From: Agromyces sp. S2-1-8
GTDB taxonomy: Bacteria > Actinomycetota > Actinomycetes > Actinomycetales > Microbacteriaceae
Length of the DNA stretch: 64,000 bases
Assembly: GCF_021129215.1 (NCBI RefSeq)
Contig: NZ_JAJOLP010000001.1
Span: forward strand, 2,790,001 to 2,854,000
Direction of reading: 5' to 3'
Shown here one piece after another: positions 20,752-28,189 of the stretch (positions within the stretch are counted from its first letter, which is position 1; each line of letters begins with the position of its first letter). The notes under the pieces are model-generated. The model was not told where the DNA came from, ran no database searches, and worked only from the letters and a program-made list of their open reading frames with translations. The position numbers and the translations under genes are program-made.

Positions 20752-20814
20752 CAGGCAACGCCGGCCGGTGCGTCGATACGCATCAGCTGGCGGGGCCGAA
20801 AGGTGGTCCCAACG

Positions 20815-22170
20815 ATGGTTCCCTCCCAGCTCTACCGTGCGACCGTCGTCGACACGCCCGTCAGTCCGTTCGAGGGCGGCGAGGCGCGCTACGACGCCGA
20901 CAGTGCGATCGTCGTCGAAGGCGGCGTCATCCGCTTCCGCGGCGCATTCGACGAGGCATCCCGGCGGCACCCCGACGCGACGGTCGTCGACCTGCGCGAC
21001 GGCGTGCTGCTTCCCGGGCTCGTCGACACGCACGTCCACTTCCCGCAGCTGCGTTCCATGGCGGGGCTCGGCCTGCCGTTGCTCGACTGGCTCGACCGGT
21101 ACACCCTGCCCGAGGAGACGCGGTTCGTCGACGACGCGTACGCGCGCGAGGTCGCCCCGCCGTTCCTCAACGCGCTCGCGGCGGCCGGCACGACGAGTGC
21201 GCTCGTGTTCGGATCGCACTTCGCCGGCGCCATGCGCGAGTTCTTCGGCGCGGCGTCGTCGTCGGGCCTGCGCATCACGAGCGGGCTCGTCGTCGGCGAC
21301 CGGATGCTGCTCGACGGGCTCTACACGACGCCCGAGCGAGCGCGTGAGGAAGCGGCCGCCCTCGTCGAGGCATGGCACGGCCGCGGCCGCCTGCGCTATG
21401 CGGTCACGCCGCGGTTCTCATTGTCGGCGTCCGACGACCTGCTCGCCGCGTGCAGCGACACGTTCGCCTCGCGCGACGACCTCTGGTTCACCTCGCACCT
21501 CAACGAGAACCCCGCCGAGGTCGACACGGTCGCGAGCCTCTTCCCCGACCGCCGCGACTACCTCGACACGTACGATCACCACGGGCTCGTGAACCGCCGT
21601 TCGGTCTTCGCGCACAGCGTGCACTCGACGGTGCCCGAACTCGCCAGGATGGCGGAGGCGGGCGCCTCGGTCGCGCACTGCCCGACGTCGAACTCGGCGC
21701 TCGGCAGCGGGCTGTTCCCGTTGCGTCGCCATCTCGACGCCGGCGTGCGCGTCGCGCTCGGCACCGATGTCGGGGCCGGCAACGGGTTCAGCCTGTTCAA
21801 GGACGGCATCCAGGCGTACTTCATGCAGATGCTGCTCGGCCCCGACGGCGTGCAGCTCGAGCCCGCGCATCTCCTCTACCTCGCGACGCTCGCCGGAGCC
21901 GAGGCGCTCGGGCTCGACGGTGTCGGCCATCTCGGCGTCGGCATGCAGTTCGACGCGATCCACGTGCGCCCGGCGCCGGGCTCGGCGTACGACATCGTGC
22001 TGTCGCGCTCGGAGTCGGCGGGCGACGTGCTCGCTCGCACGTTCGCGCTGGCGACCACCCATGATGTCGCTGCGACATGGGTCGGCGGCGACCTCGTGCA
22101 CGCGCGCTCGTCGGTCCTCGGCGACGAGGGCGCCTCGGCCATGACCGACCCGGTTCCGCTGCACGGGTGA
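20815..22170 (+). CDS. guaD: Guanine deaminase
   Basis: Amidohydrolase of 451 residues converting guanine to xanthine and ammonia. PGLVDTHVHFPQ has the metal ligands His73 and His75 and the Phe-Pro-Gln typical of guanine deaminases. Further ligands are in FTSHLNENPAEV, SVHSTVPEL and the Asp of LGTDVGAGNGFSLF. The ATG at 20815 follows AAGGTGG at 8 bases; a frame reaching further upstream lacks a ribosome binding site. No xanthine dehydrogenase or urate genes are adjacent. Confidence 0.93.
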   Translation: MVPSQLYRATVVDTPVSPFEGGEARYDADSAIVVEGGVIRFRGAFDEASRRHPDATVVDLRDGVLLPGLVDTHVHFPQLRSMAGLGLPLLDWLDRYTLPEETRFVDDAYAREVAPPFLNALAAAGTTSALVFGSHFAGAMREFFGAASSSGLRITSGLVVGDRMLLDGLYTTPERAREEAAALVEAWHGRGRLRYAVTPRFSLSASDDLLAACSDTFASRDDLWFTSHLNENPAEVDTVASLFPDRRDYLDTYDHHGLVNRRSVFAHSVHSTVPELARMAEAGASVAHCPTSNSALGSGLFPLRRHLDAGVRVALGTDVGAGNGFSLFKDGIQAYFMQMLLGPDGVQLEPAHLLYLATLAGAEALGLDGVGHLGVGMQFDAIHVRPAPGSAYDIVLSRSESAGDVLARTFALATTHDVAATWVGGDLVHARSSVLGDEGASAMTDPVPLHG

Positions 22171-22198
22171 TGCCGGCGGTCGGATCGTCCTGCGACCC

Positions 22199-22231
22199 GC
22201 CCGGCAGTCCCGCTTTGGTGGGCCGCCGGGC
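22199..22231 (+). terminator. guaD terminator overlapping the rpsT promoter
   Basis: The outer stem GCCCGGC (22199-22205) and GCCGGGC (22225-22231) encloses an inner stem, CCCGC with GTGGG, around a TTTG loop. It starts 28 bases after the guaD stop and covers the candidate rpsT -35 box. Confidence 0.55.
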
Positions 22232-22244
22232 GAACTGGTAGTGT
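22215..22244 (+). promoter_or_regulatory. Candidate rpsT promoter
   Basis: TTGGTG (22215-22220), an 18-base spacer, then TAGTGT (22239-22244). It would give a 5' leader of about 95 bases before rpsT. The leader contains GCCGTG and CACGGC arms that could pair. Confidence 0.4.
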
Positions 22245-22347
22245 TGTGTGTTGGCTTCCGTGTGGGTCCCACCCCGCACGAGACGCCGTGGCGGCCCCTC
22301 TACCGTTCACGGCACCTCCCGTACCCGCACGAACGAAAGAATCACAC

Positions 22348-22608
22348 GTGGCAAACATCAAGTCGCAGATCAAGCGCATCCGCACCAACCGCAAGGCCGA
22401 AGAGCGCAACAAGGCCGTCAAGAGCGAGCTCAAGACCGTCGTGCGCGCCGCCCGCGAGGCCATCGCCTCGGGCGACAAGGACAAGGCCACCGCCGCCGTG
22501 CGCGTCGCCTCGCGCAAGCTCGACAAGGCCGTGTCGAAGGGCGTCATCCACCAGAACCAGGCCGCGAACCGCAAGTCGGCGATCGCCAAGCAGGCCGCCG
22601 CGCTCTGA
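22348..22608 (+). CDS. rpsT: 30S ribosomal protein S20
   Basis: An 86-residue, very basic primary 16S rRNA-binding protein, of normal length. [22 protein letters not shown] and the C-terminal [13 protein letters not shown] are typical. The GTG at 22348 was chosen because it gives the exact family N-terminus; frames extending upstream are non-homologous. Codons use GC almost exclusively at third positions, as in highly expressed genes. A strong terminator follows. Confidence 0.98.
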   Translation: MANIKSQIKRIRTNRKAEERNKAVKSELKTVVRAAREAIASGDKDKATAAVRVASRKLDKAVSKGVIHQNQAANRKSAIAKQAAAL

Positions 22609-22627
22609 TTCTCAGCAGTTTCGCATG

Positions 22628-22651
22628 AAGGCCCCGCTTCGGCGGGGCCTT
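22628..22651 (+). terminator. rpsT terminator
   Basis: A perfect 10-bp stem AAGGCCCCGC (22628-22637) and GCGGGGCCTT (22642-22651) is closed by a TTCG tetraloop and followed by CGTCGTC. It starts 20 bases after the stop codon. The A/T ends of the stem also make it a candidate terminator for the opposite strand. Confidence 0.9.
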
Positions 22652-22852
22652 CGTCGTCTCCGGGACGGCTCGTGGCCGGCCGTGCTCACCTCATCGCCGC
22701 ACTCCTTCGAAGGCCAGTCATGCGGCCCGACACCTCGTCGCCCGACACTCGACGCTCGACGCTCGAACTCGAGTGCACTTCACGCCTCGAATCGGGCGAC
22801 GACGGCGCCCCCGATACGCGAGGCCTCAGGCTTCGGTGCGGGCTCGGAGCGA
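22652..22852. other. Spacer between rpsT terminator and holA, nothing recognised
   Basis: About 200 bases with no supported gene, tRNA or promoter. It contains a short direct repeat, CGACACTCGACGCTCGACGCTCGA, seen as tandem CGACNCT units around 22742-22765. No homologous coding frame was recognised. Confidence 0.5.
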
Positions 22853-23875
22853 CTAGCGGCGACCGCGGGCGGCGATGACGCCGACGAGGCGCTCGAGTGC
22901 GAACACGGGGTCGCGTTCGGCGCCCTTGACCGCTGCGTCGGTCGCGGCGAGGGTCTCGATCGCGACACCGAGGCCCTCGTCGGTCCAGCCGACGAGGTCG
23001 CGACGCGCTCGGTCGACCTGCCACGGCGCCATGCCGAGGGATGACGCGAGCTGAGCGCCGCCGCCGCGCGAACCGGACACCTTCGCCATCGTGCGCAGCT
23101 TCATCGCGAACGCCGCGACCATCGGCACCGGGTCGGCGCCGCTGTCGAGCGCGTGCCGGAGCGCGATCAACGCCTCACCGTGGCGCCCGGCGATCGCGGC
23201 ATCGGCGACGGCGAACGCGTTCGTCTCGACCCGACCGCCGTAGTAGCGGGCGACGACCGCCTCGGAGATGTCGCCGGGAGCGTCGGCGATGAGCTGCCGG
23301 CACGCGGCCGAGAGCTCGCGGAGGTCGTCGCTGAACGCCCCGACGAGAGCCCGAAGGGCGCCCGGCGCGATCTTGCGGCCGGCCGCTCGGAACTCCGCCG
23401 CCGCGAAGTCCTGCTTCTCGGAGTCCTTCTTCAGCTCGGCGCAGACGATCTCGATGCCGCCGCCGGTGCCCGCCCGGATCGCGTCGAGCAGCTTCTTGCC
23501 GCGCACCCCGCTTCGATGGCGCAGAACGAGCGTCGTCGAGTCGGCCGGCTGCTCGAGGTAGGCGAGCGCGTCGAGCAGGAAGTCGTCGCTCGCCTTGTCG
23601 ACCGCACTCACCCGGATCAGTCGAGGTTCGCCGAAGAGCGACGGGCTCGCGAGCGTGAGCAGCTCGCCCCGCCGATACCCGTCGGCCTCGAGGTCGCTGA
23701 CCTCGAGCGCGGGGTCTTCGGCCCGCAGGAAGTCGCGGAGCAGGCCGATCGCGCGTTCGGCGAGCACGTCTTCGGCACCGGTCACGAGCACGATCGGCGC
23801 AGGTCGAACGGCGTGCCAGGCGAGTTGCGGGATCGCGACCTTCGAACGCGCCGAAGCGCCACCGCGTGCTGCCAC
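22853..23875 (-). CDS. holA: DNA polymerase III subunit delta
   Basis: Clamp-loader delta subunit, 340 residues, which opens the beta clamp during DNA replication. Recognisable are IVLVTGAEDVLAERAI near the N-terminus, the central LRHRSGVRGKKLLDAI segment and a C-terminal collar domain (LASSLGMAPWQVDRARRDLVGW). The GTG start at 23875 lies 25 bp after the comEC stop. The comEA-comEC-holA order followed by convergent rpsT is widely conserved in Gram-positive bacteria. Confidence 0.93.
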   Translation of the reverse strand: MAARGGASARSKVAIPQLAWHAVRPAPIVLVTGAEDVLAERAIGLLRDFLRAEDPALEVSDLEADGYRRGELLTLASPSLFGEPRLIRVSAVDKASDDFLLDALAYLEQPADSTTLVLRHRSGVRGKKLLDAIRAGTGGGIEIVCAELKKDSEKQDFAAAEFRAAGRKIAPGALRALVGAFSDDLRELSAACRQLIADAPGDISEAVVARYYGGRVETNAFAVADAAIAGRHGEALIALRHALDSGADPVPMVAAFAMKLRTMAKVSGSRGGGAQLASSLGMAPWQVDRARRDLVGWTDEGLGVAIETLAATDAAVKGAERDPVFALERLVGVIAARGRR

Positions 23876-23900
23876 CCGTGCCTCCGTTCCACGCTCCAGT

Positions 23901-26333
23901 CTACGGGCGGCCACCGACCCCGCCCGCCCGTTCGCTCCAGACCGCGAAGCCGCCGGCGGTCGCGTCGACTGCGATCGATCCCATCTCGTCGGTGCGCAGC
24001 GCCGTCGTGCCGGCCAGCTCGAGCAGGTCGAGCGCCCGCTCGGTCGGGTGCCCGTAGCCGTTGTCGGCGCCGACCCCGACGAGCCCGATCGCCGCGTGCA
24101 GGCGTTCGTAGAGGCGGTCGCTCTGGTCGGACGACCCGTGGTGGGCGACCTTGACGAGGTCGACGTCGCCGATCGTGGCCGACCGCAGCATGCGATCCTG
24201 CGACTCCTCGCCGAGATCACCGAGGAAGACGCCCCGATAGCCGGGCGAGACGAGGTCGAGCACGACGCTCGCGTCGTTGCCGGGTTGCGCCTCGGGCTGC
24301 GGCCACAGCACCCGCCAGCTCGACACGCCGAGCGTGCCGTGCACGCCGGCGGTGACCTCGACGGCCCGTGCTCCCGACACGACGAGCGGCTCGAGGACTC
24401 GTGACGAGCGATCGCCGTCGAGCGGGCCGTGCAGCACGGTGCCCGCGCGGCCGAGGATCGCCGGCGTTCCGCCCACGTGGTCGGCGTCCCAGTGGGTCAG
24501 TACGACGAGGTCGAGACGATCGACGCCGAACAGCTCGAGGCACCTGGTGAGCGCGGCCGCGTCGGGCCCGGTGTCGATGAGGGCGACGGACGTGCTCGAA
24601 CGCACGAGCACGGCATCTCCCTGCCCGACGTCGCAGGCCGCGACATCCCATTGCGCGGGTCTCGTCGCGCGAGCGACGAGCGGGGCACCGCCCGCCAGGC
24701 CGACCGTGATCGCGACGGTCACGACCAGCAGGCTCGCGATCGACACGCGACCGCGTCGCGACAACGGCGGCCCCATCACGAGCCGCAGCGCGAGTACCGT
24801 GCACACCCCGAGGAGCACGGCGCCCGCGGCATCGGGGAGCCACGCCAGCCTCCCGCCGGGCAGGGACGCGCCCGTGTGGGCGACGACCGCGATCCATTGC
24901 GCCGGCCACCACGCGAGCTGCATCGCCGCGAACCCCACCGAGGGCAGCACCGGCAGCAGCAGGCAGCCGATCAGTCCTGCGATGGTGCCGACGGGCGCCG
25001 CCGGTGCCGCCAGCAGGTTCGCGGGAACGCCGTAGACCGCGATCGCCGGGTCGAGCAGCACGAGCACGGGCTGGCAGGCGAGCTGCGCGGCGAGCGGCAC
25101 GCCCAGCACGAATGCGAGCGGCGTCGGCATCACCCGGGCGAGCGCCGTCGAGAGCGGCGCCGCGAGCAGCAGCAGGCCGGCCGTCGCGCAGACCGACAGC
25201 GCGAATCCGTAGTCGCGCGCGTACCACGGATCGACGACCAGCAGCACGACGACGGCCAGCGCGAGGGCCGCCACTCCCCCGCCGGGACGGCCGACGGCCA
25301 GCGCCGCCAGCACGACGACGGCCATGACCGCGGCACGCACGACGCTCGACTCGGGGGTCACGAGCACGACGAACGCCGCGAGAGCGACGAGCGCAACGAG
25401 CACCCGGATGCCACGGCGCAGGCCCGCCGCGGCGGCCACCGCGAACGCTGCCGCGGTGATGATGGCGCAGTTCGCGCCCGAGACGGCGGTCAGGTGACTG
25501 AGCGAACTCGCCTTCATGTCGTCGTCGAGTTCGGCGCCGACCGCGCTCGTGTCGCCGATCGCAAGTCCGGGCACGAGCGAACCGCCGTCGCCGTCGAGAC
25601 GGGACGCGGCATCGGCGAACCGGGTGCGCAGCTCGCCGCTCCACGCGAGCCACGGCGGCGGCGGCTCGACGACGACGTCGCCGTCGGCATGCAGGTCGAA
25701 CGCCGCGCGCTCCGCGCCGGGTGATGCGGTCGCCCGGCCGGTGAAGGCGAGCCGTGCACCGAGCTGGAGCTCGGCGGGCACGGCTTCGACGACACCGCTC
25801 ACCGGGATCGCTCGGGTCGCCCGGCCGTCGACCGCGACCAGCCGGCCCTCGAAACGCAGTGAGGCCGTCGCCCGCGGACGGGGCGCGTCCCCGGTCGCGG
25901 TCTGCCCGGCGATGCCGGCCGCTGCGCCGCCACGCCCATCGACCGCCGAAGGGGACGCCGCGGCCGGAGTCGCGGCACCCCCGTCGGTGGCAGGGCCCCA
26001 CATCGTCATGAGCCGACGCGGCGCCGCGGTCAATTCGACGACCACCGCGATGCCCTCGCGCTCCGCCGCCGCCGTCGCGAGCGGCGACGAACTCCGCGCT
26101 CCGAGGGCGCCCGACGCGCTCGTCGCCACGAGCGCGGCGACCGCCGCGCAGACGAGCGCGGTCGCGGCGATCGGCCGCCGCGTGCGGAGCGCGACGACGA
26201 GCGCGAGGACCGCCGCCATCCAGGTCGCACCAGCCACGACCCCCGCATCGAGCCCGATGTCCGGGGAGAGCACCGCCAGCCAGGCGCCGGCCCACGCCGT
26301 GCAGGCCGGGGCGGCGAGCCGCAGACCGGGCAT
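23901..26333 (-). CDS. ComEC/Rec2 DNA-uptake channel with metallo-beta-lactamase domain
   Basis: Inner-membrane competence protein of 810 residues, proposed to translocate single-stranded DNA. An N-terminal membrane region and DUF4131-like part (1-240) precede the Competence domain (about 250-520, GLAIGDTSAVGAELDDDMKASSLSHLTAVSGANCAI). A metallo-beta-lactamase-like domain follows (about 550-800) with LTHWDADHVGG and KVAHHGSSDQSD. The start is 2 bp after the comEA stop. Whether the organism is transformable cannot be judged from this window. Confidence 0.93.
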   Translation of the reverse strand: MPGLRLAAPACTAWAGAWLAVLSPDIGLDAGVVAGATWMAAVLALVVALRTRRPIAATALVCAAVAALVATSASGALGARSSSPLATAAAEREGIAVVVELTAAPRRLMTMWGPATDGGAATPAAASPSAVDGRGGAAAGIAGQTATGDAPRPRATASLRFEGRLVAVDGRATRAIPVSGVVEAVPAELQLGARLAFTGRATASPGAERAAFDLHADGDVVVEPPPPWLAWSGELRTRFADAASRLDGDGGSLVPGLAIGDTSAVGAELDDDMKASSLSHLTAVSGANCAIITAAAFAVAAAAGLRRGIRVLVALVALAAFVVLVTPESSVVRAAVMAVVVLAALAVGRPGGGVAALALAVVVLLVVDPWYARDYGFALSVCATAGLLLLAAPLSTALARVMPTPLAFVLGVPLAAQLACQPVLVLLDPAIAVYGVPANLLAAPAAPVGTIAGLIGCLLLPVLPSVGFAAMQLAWWPAQWIAVVAHTGASLPGGRLAWLPDAAGAVLLGVCTVLALRLVMGPPLSRRGRVSIASLLVVTVAITVGLAGGAPLVARATRPAQWDVAACDVGQGDAVLVRSSTSVALIDTGPDAAALTRCLELFGVDRLDLVVLTHWDADHVGGTPAILGRAGTVLHGPLDGDRSSRVLEPLVVSGARAVEVTAGVHGTLGVSSWRVLWPQPEAQPGNDASVVLDLVSPGYRGVFLGDLGEESQDRMLRSATIGDVDLVKVAHHGSSDQSDRLYERLHAAIGLVGVGADNGYGHPTERALDLLELAGTTALRTDEMGSIAVDATAGGFAVWSERAGGVGGRP

Positions 26334-26335
26334 GG

Positions 26336-27034
26336 TCAGAGCGCCACGAGGTCGACGAGCCCCGAGTACACCGCATCGCCGATGCCCGCGACGTCGAGCA
26401 GCTGGTCGGTGCTCGTGAACGGTCCGTTCGCCTCGCGCCAGTCGATGATGCGCTGCGCCAGTGCCGGACCGATGCGCGGCAGCATGTCGAGCTCGGCGAC
26501 GTCGGCGGTGTTGAGGTGCACCTTGCCGTCGCCCGCGCCGCCCGCCCCCGTGCCCCCGGCGGCAGCACCGTCGCCGGCGGCACCGACGGCCGGCACCTCG
26601 CCGACCTTCGGCACGATCAGCTGCTCGCCGTCGGCGACCGCCCGAGCCAGGTTCACCCCGGCCGGGTCGGCCTCGGCCGTGAGGCCGCCGGCGGCGGCGA
26701 TCGCGTCGACGACGCGCGCGCCCTCGTCGAGCTGGACGATCCCAGGACTCGCGACCGCGCCGAGCACGTGCACGAGCACGACGGGCGGTGCAGCGGTCGC
26801 GACCGTCGCGGCCGCATCACCGGAGGCACCAGCACCCGACGCGCCGTTGCCCGCGAACCCGACCTCGCCCTGTTCGCCGCCGCCCGATGCCGCGAACGAC
26901 ATCACCGCGGCGACGACGACCGCCGCGATGAACAGCGCGACAGCGGCGCCCACGCCGAGGCGCACGCGCGGCGACGCCCGCCGCGCGGACGGGTCGAGCA
27001 CGGCCGACGGGTCCGGCGAGGAGTTGGGCGGCAT
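26336..27034 (-). CDS. ComEA-like DNA-binding competence protein
   Basis: A 232-residue membrane-anchored DNA-binding protein. One transmembrane helix (about 27-49) is followed by a Gly/Ala-rich spacer, an SLBB domain (VVLVHVLGAVASPGIVQL, about 84-145), another Gly/Ala linker and a helix-hairpin-helix pair (NTADVAELDMLPRIGPALAQRIIDWR, VAGIGDAVYSGL). TAGCGT lies 6 bases before the ATG, so the comEA-comEC-holA operon may start as a leaderless mRNA. Confidence 0.92.
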   Translation of the reverse strand: MPPNSSPDPSAVLDPSARRASPRVRLGVGAAVALFIAAVVVAAVMSFAASGGGEQGEVGFAGNGASGAGASGDAAATVATAAPPVVLVHVLGAVASPGIVQLDEGARVVDAIAAAGGLTAEADPAGVNLARAVADGEQLIVPKVGEVPAVGAAGDGAAAGGTGAGGAGDGKVHLNTADVAELDMLPRIGPALAQRIIDWREANGPFTSTDQLLDVAGIGDAVYSGLVDLVAL

Positions 27035-27040
27035 GCCCGC

Positions 27041-27046
27041 ACGCTA
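27041..27046 (-). promoter_or_regulatory. -10 box of comEA-comEC-holA
   Basis: TAGCGT is 6 bases upstream of the ATG at 27034, implying a transcription start at the start codon. Confidence 0.45.
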
Positions 27047-27203
27047 TGCGCCGAGGACCGAGGACGAGCGACGATCGGCCGCCGACGTGCGAATTCGGCC
27101 GACGATCGCGCCTGTCGAGGACGAGTCGACGGCGAGCCGCGGACGGGCCCGGCGAGGCGGCGTCGAACAGACGGGTCGAGCGACGCCGATCCGGGCGAGA
27201 CCC

Positions 27204-28064
27204 CTACGCCGCGACGGCCTCGCGAGGCCACTCGCGGCCGAACCGCGCGAGGTGGTGCCACACGTACTTCACGAGCTGCGGGTCGATTCCGCCCGCGACG
27301 CGCGCACGACCGACGACCGCCGGCGTGAGCATGCCGTCGACCGCGATGCGCCGGGCGACCTCGACGGCCTCCTCGCCGCGATACTCCGGGTTGGCTTCGA
27401 CGGTCTCGAGTCCGAGTCGGTAGCCGGGGTGGCGTTCGATGACGAGGCCGGCGTCCTCGGCGACGCGAAGGGTCGCCTCGTCATCGAAGCTCGGGTCGAG
27501 CACGATCGCCTCGACGTCGTCGGGCACCGAGACGCCCCCGTGCACCTGCGCCTCGATGTAACGGTTGAGCAGTTCATCGACGACGTCGGCGTGGTAGTCG
27601 TCGAGCAGCCCCATCCGGTCGGCGACCCCGAACAGCGCGGGCTCGAACGCGCTGTCGGGATACGTGAACGTCGCACGCCGCAGGGCCTCCGGCCGGAGGC
27701 GCAGGTAGGCCGAGCCGAATCGCGGCGCCGCGCCGTACGCGTCGCCGTCGAGGTTCAGCGCGCCGTAGGCCGGGCGGAGTGCCCCGTCGTGCGCGTCGTA
27801 CGCGCCGGAGAACAGGCGGCTCTCCCAGTTCCAGCGGTCGCCGCCCGGAACGGCCGTCAGCCCGCCGTTGCTCGTGCCGGTGACGAACTGCGAGGCGTAG
27901 CGTCCCTCCTCCAGGATGCGCCGCAGCACGGGCTTGCCGTGAAGGTCGGAATCGGGGTGGAAGTGCAGGACGAGCCGGGCGTCGGTCGGCACCGCGCGGC
28001 CGGGCTTCGAGCGAGCGGCGACGGCGGTGAGGGCGGCGTGCCAGGGTTCGGGTCGATGGTCCAT
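27204..28064 (-). CDS. DUF3626 family protein
   Basis: A 286-residue protein recognised as DUF3626 from LVLHFHPDSD near residue 31, SQFVTGTSNGGLTAVPGGDRWNWESRLFSGAYD near 58-90 and YGALNLDG. The HFHPD and TSNGG segments suggest a conserved catalytic or metal-binding centre, but no activity is established. No signal peptide or membrane helix. It stands alone between comEA and leuS. The ATG at 28064 has CAGAAT 6 bases upstream, so it may be leaderless. Confidence 0.8.
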   Translation of the reverse strand: MDHRPEPWHAALTAVAARSKPGRAVPTDARLVLHFHPDSDLHGKPVLRRILEEGRYASQFVTGTSNGGLTAVPGGDRWNWESRLFSGAYDAHDGALRPAYGALNLDGDAYGAAPRFGSAYLRLRPEALRRATFTYPDSAFEPALFGVADRMGLLDDYHADVVDELLNRYIEAQVHGGVSVPDDVEAIVLDPSFDDEATLRVAEDAGLVIERHPGYRLGLETVEANPEYRGEEAVEVARRIAVDGMLTPAVVGRARVAGGIDPQLVKYVWHHLARFGREWPREAVAA

Positions 28065-28070
28065 CCGTCG

Positions 28071-28076
28071 ATTCTG
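28071..28076 (-). promoter_or_regulatory. Possible -10 box of the DUF3626 gene
   Basis: CAGAAT, one mismatch from TANNNT, sits 6 bases before the ATG at 28064. It is weaker than the other candidates in this window. Confidence 0.25.
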
Positions 28077-28116
28077 GCAGGCGGTCCCGCCGCCGGGCGT
28101 CGTATGACGCCGATGC

Positions 28117-28164
28117 CGACAGCCCGCCCGAACGTGGCACGGCCACCGCCCGGACGGGCTGTCG
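28117..28164 (-). terminator. Branched hairpin after leuS
   Basis: A perfect 10-bp outer stem, CGACAGCCCG (28117-28126) and CGGGCTGTCG (28155-28164), encloses a smaller GTGG/CCAC hairpin. It begins 26 bases downstream of the leuS stop. No T tract follows on the minus strand. Confidence 0.5.
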
Positions 28165-28189
28165 AACGGTGCGATCGACGCGGTCGGCG

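Noticed and set aside
22609-22852. Small gene between rpsT and holA
   Set aside because: Short open frames exist here but have no ribosome binding site, and their composition and lack of homology suggest non-coding spacer; only the rpsT terminator is supported.
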